64,000 nt of DNA from Dysidea avara (taxonomy: Eukaryota; Porifera; Demospongiae; Dictyoceratida; Dysideidae), in contig NC_089280.1 of assembly GCF_963678975.1 (NCBI RefSeq), positions 15,660,780 through 15,724,779 of the forward strand, given 5' to 3'. Below are positions 1 through 42,004 of this stretch, one piece after another. Both the position numbers and the translations under genes were made by a program. Under the pieces are notes generated by a model. It saw only the letters and a program-made list of their open reading frames with translations, was not told the origin of the DNA and ran no database searches. How positions within the stretch are numbered: position 1 is the first letter of the stretch; each line of letters begins with the position of its first letter.

Positions 1-1363
1 TAGACTGGCACTGACTGACTCTGTGGTGTCCAAGACAATTAAAACACAACTTATCCCTTTTGACAATGTCAATACGTTTGGATTGGTCTGAGACGGAGTC
101 ACACTGTGTGGCTGGATGTGATCCCTTACAAAACACACACTTCGGCAGCTTCCTGGGTTCATGTCTACTTAAGGCTCCTGTGTGAAATGATGCGGTAGAG
201 TGATGATCTTCAAACTGAGATGGAGGAACAAAGGCACCAGCTTCAAGGACTCGTATTTCCTTTGTGATTGCCTCTCTAAGTTTGTCAAGTGTCCACTCAA
301 GACTGCTGTGTTCTCTGGCCAAGTTCTTTCTAATGTCCACTGGAAGTTTCCCTAGTATCATGGGAACTAGTAGGGCTCCGTACGATGTTGTTGCTTGCCC
401 TAATGCTGACAGTCCCCTCACGTGGCTCTCAATTGCATCATGAAAACCCCTTAAACTTGTGATGTTGTTCTTAGCTAGTGGCAAGTTCATCAAAGCATGC
501 ATGTGGGCATTGACAATCCTTTGTTGATCACCAAATCTACCCTTTAAAAGGTCTACTGACTGTTGGTAATTGACACTAGTTAAAGGAAACCCAGCAATGG
601 TTCTTGCAGCTTCACCCTCAAGGTGTGCCCTTAGATAATTAAGCTTCTGAACATTTGTTAACACATTATTGGAGTGCACAGCAGAGTCAAAGGAGTCCCA
701 GAATGTTTGCCACTTCAATGGGTCACCTCCAAATGTTGGTAATGTTAGCTTAGGGAGGCGGCTAACATTCTGGGGGACACCAGCAAATGTATTAACATAC
801 CCCTGAGCCTGATTAGGTTGTGATCCTTCATTGGTTTCTCTTGGTTGTTGTTGAGTGGTATTAGTTACCAGCGTGGCCTCACTAGACTGTTGATCACTAG
901 CCGGATGGCTACCTGGTTGATCACTGACTGAATCACTTCCTTGTTGATCACTAACTGAATCACTTCCTTGTTGATCACTAACTGAATCACTTGCTGGTGT
1001 TGGTGGTGGGCTTTGGACACTCAGTGGTTGAAAAGGTGGAGCTTGAACATTGAGTGGTTTCGGTCTTGACTGCACTGCCTTAATGAAGGAAATCTTCTCT
1101 GCCAATGTGAAAATTATCTCCTCTGAGTCCAGTATTTCTGTCTCTAATTCTGTTGCATCACTGATGGTGGCTAGGATTTTAGCATCCAACTCTGTTAGTG
1201 TGGCTTTCTTAGCCTCAATTTGTTCTAATGATGTTTGAAGGGTGGCAGCATCTCTCTCGTTGGGAGCCTCATCACTCTCCAGGATGGAAGCAATCTTTCC
1301 AAATACACGTGTCAGGTGAGCGCGGTGAGCCCTTCTTGATGCTCGGAGGTGTGAAACTTCCAT
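1..1363 (-). CDS. Gag-like polyprotein start of BEL/Pao element (DUF1759 type), partial
   Basis: The reading frame is open from the ATG at 1363 to the window edge. The N-terminal part is charged and coiled-coil-like. It is followed by a Pro/Ser-rich linker containing a short tandem repeat of SDSVSDQQG (around 910-985), and then a helical block around 1-750 with phrases such as GLSALGQATTSYGALLVPMI and LPVDIRKNLAREH. That block resembles the DUF1759 region found in Gag of BEL/Pao retrotransposons, and the element at 52431-58385 carries the same block. The protein would package element RNA. No frame break was seen, unlike the other copy. The start was chosen as the first ATG downstream of the leader. 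Confidence 0.7.
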   Translation of the reverse strand, partial: MEVSHLRASRRAHRAHLTRVFGKIASILESDEAPNERDAATLQTSLEQIEAKKATLTELDAKILATISDATELETEILDSEEIIFTLAEKISFIKAVQSRPKPLNVQAPPFQPLSVQSPPPTPASDSVSDQQGSDSVSDQQGSDSVSDQPGSHPASDQQSSEATLVTNTTQQQPRETNEGSQPNQAQGYVNTFAGVPQNVSRLPKLTLPTFGGDPLKWQTFWDSFDSAVHSNNVLTNVQKLNYLRAHLEGEAARTIAGFPLTSVNYQQSVDLLKGRFGDQQRIVNAHMHALMNLPLAKNNITSLRGFHDAIESHVRGLSALGQATTSYGALLVPMILGKLPVDIRKNLAREHSSLEWTLDKLREAITKEIRVLEAGAFVPPSQFEDHHSTASFHTGALSRHEPRKLPKCVFCKGSHPATQCDSVSDQSKRIDIVKRDKLCFNCLGHHRVSQCQS

Positions 1364-1529
1364 CGAACAAATTCCGATCGCCAACTGAAATAACAAGCAA
1401 GAACAACAGTGTCACTAACGAAATCGCTTGCCTTACTGGGTACCGTTATCCTTTATGCCACGGTACCACGACTTTTCAATGGCGGGTTAGAAGTGTAAGG
1501 CTCGCGATTCAACTGCGTCACAGCACCAA
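1364..1529 (-). other. Untranslated leader with tRNA primer-binding site
   Basis: Immediately inside the LTR the minus strand reads TGGTGCTGTGACGC (plus-strand 1515-1528), which would pair with a tRNA 3' end GTCACAGCACCA. The same 12 bases occur in the same place in the element at 52431-58385 (58188-58199). The leader between the site and gag shares the wording GGTACC...CGTGG with that element. Confidence 0.7.
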
Positions 1530-1786
1530 TGTTACGGATGTACGATAATCTTCTATACCGGTCGTAACAGCTACCAGGTTCTGCAGGTCGGAACGCCCGA
1601 TGAAAGCCACTCGACTCTTGTAACCTTGCAACACGAGGCGGGGAGAACTCTATCTAACGCACACACAATAGCTCACGTGTACAAGCACACAAGGGGAAAT
1701 ACCTAAGTTTATGACCTAACCTAATACAATAAATAAATGAATGTACACTAGCTACAAATAGAGTTATTCAGTCATCAATCTCGACA
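1530..1786 (-). repeat. LTR of BEL/Pao element
   Basis: About 257 bp with TGT...ACA ends, lying outside the primer-binding site. The boundary at 1786 is inferred from the terminal motif, since the partner LTR is not in the window. It ends about 127 bp before the ATR start codon, in divergent orientation. Confidence 0.5.
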
Positions 1787-1913
1787 ATTAGATGCCATGG
1801 GTCGTCCTCTCTAGTCTGAGCCACTCCCTGCACTCCCGCCACGCGCTTTACGAAAATTCGATTGTGGGTAGAGCAAAATTCCCACGAAAGTTTGTTACGA
1901 ACAAGAACGTGTA
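1787..1913 (+). promoter_or_regulatory. Short gap between the retrotransposon LTR and the ATR start codon
   Basis: Only about 127 bp separate the inferred LTR edge from the ATR ATG at 1914. It is richer in CG dinucleotides than the surrounding DNA (for example GCCACGCGCTTTACG). Any proximal ATR promoter or 5' UTR must lie here, inside the LTR, or in an unseen upstream exon. No TATA box was recognised. Confidence 0.3.
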
Positions 1914-33718
<31,805 letters not shown>

Positions 33719-34003
33719 AAGCCAAACATGTATAATTTTTAGACAACAATGTTTTTATCATAATCACTGTGTAGATATTGCCAATCATTTCCAGTCACAA
33801 ATGTACATTATGCCAAATTTCACTTACATTGTTGTTAAAGCATACAGGGTGGCCAGATAAAGGGTGTTTGAGATGTCTAATAGAACAGTCACCAGGTATA
33901 ATATCTGGTGGAAATAATAAGCTATAACAGTGAATCTAAGGAAGTTAAATATATTAAAGTTTGAGACCACGCTCCCAGACCTTCTTGTAGAAAAAAAACA
34001 TAC
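33719..34003 (+). other. Region after the ATR stop codon
   Basis: Probable ATR 3' UTR. The canonical AATAAA was not found; AATAAT (in GGAAATAATAAGC, near 33918) is the nearest variant. It is duplicated at 47689-47953. Confidence 0.35.
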
Positions 34004-34434
34004 AGTCGAACCTCTCTAATCCGACACCTGTGTAATCCAGAGTCCTCTGTAATCTGACCAAAATGTCATTTACCAACACCTTTGTATAGAAAACAACCTC
34101 TGTATTCTGACACCTCTGTACTCCATAATCTGACACCAAATTTGATTCCTTAGACTTGGAAATACATTGTTTTTTACCTTTGTAATCTGACAGAGAATAA
34201 TAGCAGCATTAAAAGCAATCACAGAATGTAATTTTTTAGCAACCAAAGCATTTAATTGGTTGACAATACTAGGAATTAATTCATGTTAATCACTAATTTA
34301 CTGCATAATCAACATAATTCTAGATATGATACAATGTCAGATTACAGAGGTGACTTGATAATCCAACAACCTTGTAGCTTCTTAATCCAGCAAAATTTAT
34401 GACTCTTATTGGTTGGATTAGAGAGGTTTGACTA
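34004..34434. mobile_element. pogo/Tigger-like MITE (copy in unit A)
   Basis: Starts CAGTCGAACCTCTCTAATCC after a TA and ends with the inverse, GGATTAGAGAGGTTTGACT. The interior contains repeated CTCTGTAATCTGAC words in both orientations. Ends of this form and TA targets are characteristic of pogo/Tigger-type elements of the Tc1/mariner superfamily. The copy at 47954-48348 shows it was present before the duplication. Confidence 0.75.
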
Positions 34435-35924
34435 CTTTGTACCTCACTGTCAGAGTGTGCTTCAGTTGCACGCTGAACAAATCTAGTTATAATTTTGTTG
34501 TGTCCTTGTTAATGTCTGTTACTGTTAGTTTGTTTGTTTGTCATGTATTACTCATTTTTGTGGTTTCTTTGCAATTCTGTACTGTGTACTCTATACATAA
34601 GTCACATGTGTCCGAGGCATTTGTAATCATATCAAAGATCCCTAGTGGGATATATAGCATTCTCAGAATATCCACACAGATGTGGCCATCTCTCTAATAT
34701 AAGAGGCAACTCATGTTTTCCCCATGAACATATTAATCTACTGCATATCTCTAACGCTAGTGCTGTGTTTTTTCACTCCCTGTAGCTAATGCCAATGAAT
34801 GTTGCATCACACTAGTGTTGAGCCTTTGATGTACTGTAAACTTTTGTGGTTATTTAAAGCAATGAATAGTTAATTTGGACCCCATTTGTTGGCTCCATGC
34901 CATGTATATGGACATATGCATGTGTGTGGTTTATATAGTATGTGTTTGGTGCATGTGTGTGTGTACATGTGTGTGTGTGCATGTGTGTGTGTGCATGCGT
35001 ATGTGACTGTGTGTGGTAAAAAAATTGGTGTGTCTGACACCAAAATGTCGCTAAATACACATCACTTGCCAAGTTGGTGTGTATATTGCAACACTTTGGT
35101 GTGTATATTGCAACACTTTGGTGTGCAGGACATACTTCATGGTGTGTCAGACACACTTCATATTTTAGAGTCTGTGTGTTTGTGTGCATTTGTGGTCATA
35201 AACATTGGGCGCATTTGACACCTAAAATATTTAATGATCAAATCACAAAATTAATTTTATAGTGCAAATCTACTTTTTAATAGTTTTAAGCTATTCTCAA
35301 TACCTTAAATTACAAGAAAATTCTTGAAATATTTTCAAAACTGTGCCCTGCTCTTATTAGCAACCCACTAAACATGAAATTCTAATTATTTAATGTGCTC
35401 ATATGGATGATTTTCCGAAGTTCAGTCACAAACGCATGTGCTTAATTTTTTCGTGGAAACAAACTTTCTTTGGAACAACAATAAGTCACATATGATCTGT
35501 AGTAAATGGGTCTGCAAGTTCAATGTGCTCACATAACTCAGTGACTGATACATGTGTTTTTGTTTTTTTTTTCTTTTAAATATTGGATGTTGCATTTGAA
35601 TTGAAGTCATAATCATTAGCTAAATTTTGTTGACAAATGCATAGCTATATCCCTCTACTTTGGGGTCACATAAAGACATAATCGCAAGAGTTAAAAGAAT
35701 AATTATATTTGAGCTTTTGCTACATATTGCTATCATGATGCAGATGATACGGTTGGGGTTGTAGACCAGGCAGTGCTTTAATATTGTGGAGTGATGATCA
35801 CGTGATCAGTGTACTGACATGCTCAGTTAATCTCCTTACTAATCGCATGCAATTCTCCTAGCTATCCTCTAAAAAGTTGATGTGCCAAACGTACAGTTAC
35901 AGGCTAGATGTGTTAGTTGGATTT
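34435..35924. other. Unit A non-coding region with a short GT tract
   Basis: No gene recognised. It holds a degenerate GTGTGTGC tract (34910-35005) and three tandem-like copies of TTGGTGTGTATATTGCAACAC (35070-35120). All of it recurs in B at 48349-49895. Confidence 0.5.
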
Positions 35925-36285
35925 TCGCTGATTTTGTGGTTTTGGGGGTTATCAGCGAAAATTTTAGCCTTGAAATATTTAGACCTCCATCTGACATAGT
36001 CTAATACATTTTGGGAGTGTTTGCAAATCCGCGAAAACTTGCTCAACCTCGAAATAGTTAGGCTATACGGTACTACTGTACTAGTCTCGCGCCAGGTGCT
36101 TATCGATTTTTAGATTTCGAGGTTGAGCAATGTTGCTAAAAATAAAAATTTCGCGGATTTGCAAACACTCCCAAACTATAATGAAGGTCTAAATATTTCG
36201 AGGGTAAAATTTTCGCTGATGACACCCAAAACCGCGAAATCAGCGAAAATTTTCCCTCTCGAAATATTTAGGCTATCGGTATAAG
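35925..36285. mobile_element. Foldback element specific to unit A
   Basis: Long inverted arms: the left side contains TTTTCGCTGATTTTG, AAATATTTAGACCTCCAT and TTGGGAGTGTTTGCAAATCC; the right side contains GGATTTGCAAACACTCCCAA, AGGTCTAAATATTTCGAG and AAATCAGCGAAAATTTT. At the matching place copy B has unrelated sequence with its own hairpin (50070-50139). Confidence 0.75.
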
Positions 36286-36767
36286 CGCCGGCTGTAGATT
36301 CTTATATATACTTGGGTTCGCTATGGACGTGACAGGAGAGGTTAAAGTCTAGTGCTAGTCAAGCTGTGTACGTTATAGTTACGTGAGTTTTTGTGGTAAT
36401 CAATACGTTTTGTGACCCATTCACTGTGAATTTCTGCGTAGATTTATACAGGGCGGAGCCGGGCTTGAGATACAGCTCTGCAGATACTGCAGAGCTATTT
36501 GTTTCTAATGTAGTGAGGGTTAATGAGTGTCAAGAGGTCAAAATGCCATTATAGAGTGTTCCTTTCCAAATATCTGCTATTGAATTTGCCATAGCTAGAA
36601 CAAGAAAGTGATTTTCATCCTCAAAATGACCTCTGATTCTGGCTCTGATTTCCTTCCGCTATCGCTCATTTACATCTCCATTCACTGCTCTTTCCAAATC
36701 TAGTCCAGGATCTGAGGTATATCTATTACATGTCATGGGGGTGGGCGTTTCTGGACTAAGTTTTACA

Positions 36768-38397
36768 GAGAGAGAAGACCATCATGATTATGATGAATGT
36801 GTACAACAATAACAACAAAAAAGAGACAAGTATGTGAATCCTCGGACTAACATGCGACTACTACACAGTAGTCAGTTGTGGGCATGGCAAGGAAAGAAAA
36901 AGTGTAACTACATGCATACATACATACATACATACATACAATAAGAAAAAGCCCTATAAGGTAACTACAAAATCTAGTTCAATCAGTCTGGGTCGATAGT
37001 CCATTCTTTACAGTTCCTCCCAAAAAAGATCCTCTGAGATGCAGAAATTGATGCCCCAGCCATTTCATTCAAAACAGCTCTAACACTGGCTTTTGAAAAC
37101 AATAAATCTTGATCCATGAAAAAAACTACATCTTTAAGTGCATTGACTGAATCAGGAAGGTAGTGACCCAAGACGTTAACTTCAACAGTAGTGTAATAAT
37201 TAGCGATATTCAAACGGTCCAACTCTGCAAGCAGCTGCAAATATTCAGGCTTTTGTTGCTTTCGATAGTGAGCAGACTCAAGGTGCTGTCGTGAGTCAAG
37301 AGGACAGGTTAGTTCAATAATACCCATCAAAGAAGAATGGGAATTATAGAGAATGAGGTCAGGACGATAAGGTGTGATCAATACTGTTGAAGGAATGATT
37401 TCCTGTGGTGATTCATTAAAGCGAAAACCATTTAAGTCAGCATACACCCTGACATCTTGGTGATCAGTAAAAAGGGTCGTCAACTTGGAGACTAAAATAT
37501 GCAATGATTGTGACAATAAGTGTACCTCTGTTGAGATAGTGCCATTGGGCAGCCACCAAGAATATGGGCTGTAGTTGGCCGGATCGAGTCACACAAGGTA
37601 CATTTGGCATTACTCTGTATGTGCCAACGACGTAAGTTGACTGCAGTGGGCAGTGTGTCTGAGGAAGCCCTCAACAAAAAGAAAAGCTGTCCAGGATGAA
37701 ACCCACTTAAGAGCTTGTTCCATGTTCTGCAAGAAGACTCCAATCTTGCTGAATCTAGAAATTTATATTGTACACTGAGATGATTAAGGTGAGTTTCACA
37801 ATCTGAAGTAACTGTCTTGGCTAACTGAGCCTTGGCTGTTTTATATAAGGATCGAGCCAATGGCATGGAAGAGAGATGACTTCGTGCAGCAAACAGGATG
37901 GTATAGTCTTGTGACTGGAACTGTAGAAGAACATTGCCAAGATGGAGATGCAAGCCAGTTCCTGCAGTCTGGAATCGGATGAAGTGGAAATACATGAAAG
38001 TAAACTAAGCTTTGCTTCCCTAGATACATGGGAAACACTAGGGCAGCAAATACCAGGGTAATATAAAATATAAAATCGCCCTGGTGGCATTCCTTGGGAG
38101 CTGTAACCACTTCTTAAGGTAACGTGTAACTGTAGATTCAAGTTTTTTGATTGTGTGATTGGTGATGGCATCCACACATAAGCGAAACCTCAATAATGAA
38201 ATGATGTAATTCCTATAGATCCACAACTTGTACTCTCCACGAATTGGGAGAGAGTCTGTAGCAGATAATAATTCAGTTAAGAAGGAAATTTTGTCCCACT
38301 TTCTGATATTAATCTAGTTGTTCCTTTGGACAAAGGGATACCTTGAGATAGGTGTTTAGCACCATCAAAAAGAAATGAGACACATTTAGATGGCTTT
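36768..38397 (-). mobile_element. 5'-truncated non-LTR retrotransposon with restriction-like endonuclease domain
   Basis: Copy B has the uninterrupted site (near 50640), so about 1.63 kb was inserted in A. On the minus strand, 38226-37821 encodes the end of a reverse transcriptase (YLKKWLQLPRNATRAI). Next, 37995-37492 encodes a Cys/His motif, CTLCDSIRPTTAHILGGC followed by QRYTY, and 37516-36983 encodes a restriction-like endonuclease block with YRPDLILY and IIELTCPLD. That order is characteristic of R2/HERO/NeSL-like non-LTR elements. Frame changes separate the pieces, so it is dead. A CATA repeat at 36908-36944 forms the 3' microsatellite tail on the minus strand. Confidence 0.8.
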
Positions 38398-41300
38398 TGT
38401 ATTAGAAAATTGATTATTTCTCCTCGAGAGTAGAACGGATTCTAACATGCTTGGTGCCGAATTGGAGCCAATGAAATAGGCTATCAGTGATATAAATTGT
38501 GAGTGGTAAAGTGTAGGGTGCTAGGAGAAAACGGTCTAAATTTACAATTTGAGAAAATGCTAAAAAATTATGTGGCTGGGGTTTCTGGACACCAGTAAAA
38601 GTAGGCGTACCTGGCATTGCTATGGGAATTGCTGCACTCCACTGAGTGCCGTGGCCCAGCAGAGACTGGTAGCATCCTGTTTGGCTGGTTACTTTGTTTA
38701 TGGCAGCGATTTTTTTTAGCAACAGGATTGCGTTATGCTGCTCCGGACCTTGCAGTTGTCTTGCAACGCTTTCAAAGATGTGAAGTTTGATCTACTGCCT
38801 GGAAATCTGTACTGTCCCTTACCTAAACACAGAAACAGCATACTTTAGTAATGTGGCCCAGCGGATCCTTGGCTGCTGGTTGTGTTGATTACAGCTTCTC
38901 CGGACTGCTGGCTGTGTTGATTGCGCATTCAAGTTGATACGGCACAGGTAATGGGCCAGTTGTACTATCTCTAAACCATATATCTGTTCACTGTATAGTG
39001 ATTAACTATTTGTCGTACATGTGGTCGCTTAGAATTATGAACAATGCCCTCAATCTACTGTTACATGTGTTAATACGCGTTTAGAAAAATTTTTTTACAC
39101 AAAAATGTTCTACATGCGCAAGCAAATCATGACAAATCTCAGTAATCCTTGAAGCTATCAAGATAAAACTTTGGTATTTTATAGCACACAAGTGGGGTAC
39201 TTAAGTGCTCAAATCATAGCCTGATTGGTTTCCATTCCATCCTTCAGTAGCGGATTATAAACGAAGTGTCCAGAATACGCAGCTGTCCGAAACCCCCTTA
39301 CCTTATTATACCATTTATTACATGACCCTGGTATGGGGGAATTTGCTACATTGCATCAGTTCAGGCCATTTTGACATGCCAAAATGTCCACGAATTGAGG
39401 CTCTTCTAACATCATTTCAGTAGAAATATGCCTATTCCAGCTGGCATTGAACAAAGTATAGCAAATGTCCGCAAACTCAAAACTATCAAACTGATCTGTG
39501 TTGAGATCAGATAATTATGTGGTCGCATGTTTTGTCTGAGGATTCAGATACTGTTTATTTTGTTTTGTATGTTTTTATCGTGAGCATTGTGATGGTTTTC
39601 TCTCGTGATTCATTATGGCCTAATGTACTTTAATTCATGACTCCACTAGCTACAAAAGGGGGAAAAAAACATTTAGTTGCAAAATGTAATTGTTTTATTA
39701 CTGCTTGATTGTGATAAATCAATATTCGTATAAAGTTCCATAGTCTAGGTTGGTAAAAGGAATAAGAATCCATAGTCGAGCTAGTATGAGCTGTGTTGTG
39801 GTATAGTTTCGATGGATTGTTGAAGGGTTTATGAAAAAGGATATCAGCTACTTCATAAATATATGTACATTAGCAAGTTGGATTAACCTTTTCCTATAGT
39901 CTGATCAATAACCTGTGGGTATGAACTTATAGTAGCACACCTTTGTACTTTTCAACTAATTCATTGTCTTTTAACAGATAAGGTCTTCACTGAGTAGAAC
40001 AGTATGACAGTTTAGACCTTCCTATATGGAGATATAAAGGATTTTCTTGCCTATAAAGACAATGCATGTCCTTGAAGACTCTACATAACAGACTTGTAGG
40101 CTTTAGAAGAAACCATTTCATAGTGTTCTCTCCATGATAATGAATTAGTGAAAAGCAGGTTATATAGAACTGGGGTTCTCTTGCATTGCTGGCAGTGAGA
40201 ACAATGCAGTATAGAGTCAACATTCAAAAAATGTTGCTACTTCTAAAAATCGAGGGCCATGGAGCTATTTATCTAATAGGTTTTGTTTTGTAATAATGCA
40301 TACAGGATTATCACATTAATAAAGTTATATTAATTTTGTATGTTGTAATTAATGTCTTATTTTTCATAATTCTCTAATTATGTTGCTATGCACTGCTAAA
40401 GAAGCACTATTCAAGCAAACAACATATTATGCACAGAAGTAGTGCTTTTTCTTGTAAATTCTCTCTCAAGGCTTATTTCTGTTCCATATTGCCTTTCAAC
40501 TCAAAGGGATACGCTATATCTGGTAGCCTACAAGGCGTGCACCATTTTTTAAGTTGTTATATACCTGTAAAACCCAAAGGGAAGGTAGTTCACAAAATCT
40601 ATAGAGAGTCACCACACCCGTATTTCAGACCGCCAAAAAGAAACCACTTCAGAACAAAGCTTACCTGTGCGGTAGTCTAATACAGACTTAGATTCTTACA
40701 TGCTGGCTGTTTACCATTCAAAAGTTTTACTCATGTGGGTGCATACAGACAAACATAGATATAGGTACAGATATATTCCAGTCACAGCAGGTGGGCTGTG
40801 GGATGCTCACTTGGTGTGTGTTGCAGATTGTGCATTTTTAGTCAGTAGCAGATCTTTGTGGATGAAAATGGTTAGTGAAATTTCTTTGTAGCAGCAACAG
40901 TGAAATACAGCACTTTCCAGATGATGCCCTTGGAAGATGGGAGATTAATGAGCTTGCATTTACTGGCCTGAACACTATTCACTTAAACCATCTGTGCTAG
41001 AGACATTACAGTGAATAGGTGAATCACTGCACTATACTGTTGCGCCATCTAACATCACTTGTCATGTTGTTAGGAAATCCAACCACCATTATATGCACAG
41101 ATGGTCTTCTTTGGTGATACAGTCTGGGCACCACAACTGAGGTCCATCAATACCCTAATTAAGATAACTTTGCATGCTAAAGATATCTTACCACCAAAGG
41201 GTGCCCAGTTTCCACTTTAATTGTTTTGTAACAGTACATACACCTTTATGACTCCCTGTATTCACAGGCTTTAGCCTTCTCACAGGTCCCTAGTCGGATA

Positions 41301-42004
41301 GCATTCATAGATATAGGTATGGTATTATACCCATCACAAACTAATTTTACTAACTGAATGTATGACTGAGTAAATATTAGTGTTGCACCAATAATCGGTT
41401 GAATAATCGGTAACAGCCTGCAAGTATCGGCATCAGTTACCAAGTAGACTGAGTAACTGAAACCCACAATCAATCATTAACAGACATGTGACAGTGGTGA
41501 ATACAGCAGTAAGTGGTAAAGCACTTATTTACTGTAACTGTTTAAGGTTGTTTGTGAAAAGTATGGTTGCAAGGTTATAGCAAGCTGTATATATGACATT
41601 GTGTACCCATGCAATTAGTCAATCGCCCTTTGCAAAGGGTCTGGAATCCCACTAAAAACACTGAGAAGCTGTTTACAACTACTTGGTTTCCTTTCTATGG
41701 TTATTTTGACATTTACCGATACCAATTATTCACACCTTCCCGTAACTAATATGCTGATATTCACTGATATTCTTCAATTCTTCAGAACAGCAGGAGGAGA
41801 AAATCACTTAAAGTTTACATGAAAATTGCAATTGTACAGATAATGTAATTAAATATGTGGGCAGCCAAGTCTACAATGTTTGCTATAGCTTGGCCACTTT
41901 GCATATATCACCCTGATATCAGTGCAACAGTAGTAAATAGTTTGGTTCTTGTAATTCAGGTGTACATGACAGATGTTATATATGTGTATATTTTAATAGG
42001 AAAA
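38398..42004. other. Non-coding region between the non-LTR fragment and the acyltransferase gene
   Basis: No gene recognised. Short open frames (for example minus 38414-38722) are conserved in B only because the DNA is duplicated, and B interrupts them. The region supplies empty-site references for the B insertions at about 38480, 39826, 40060 and 40525. Confidence 0.5.

Larger units (their letters stand above)
1..1786 (-). mobile_element. BEL/Pao LTR retrotransposon, 5' part (truncated by window start)
   Basis: Read on the minus strand, the element runs LTR (1786 to 1530), primer-binding site (1528 to 1515) and gag (from 1363 downward), and leaves the window before pol. The gag ORF, the same leader wording and the same primer-binding site recur in the complete BEL/Pao element at 52431-58385, which supports the assignment. 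The outer LTR edge was placed at 1786 because the minus strand there begins TGTCGAG, like the TGTCAC start of the other element, and 1530 supplies the matching ...GTAACA end. The second LTR and the target duplication lie outside the window, so the edges are approximate. Confidence 0.75.

Noticed and set aside
38414..38722. 102-codon minus-strand frame conserved in unit B
   Set aside because: Conservation is explained by the segmental duplication, no ATG start supports it, B interrupts it, and no motif was recognised.
41855..42004. In-frame 50-codon N-terminal extension of the acyltransferase
   Set aside because: The downstream Met begins a signal peptide, and the B copy is out of frame upstream because of one extra A.
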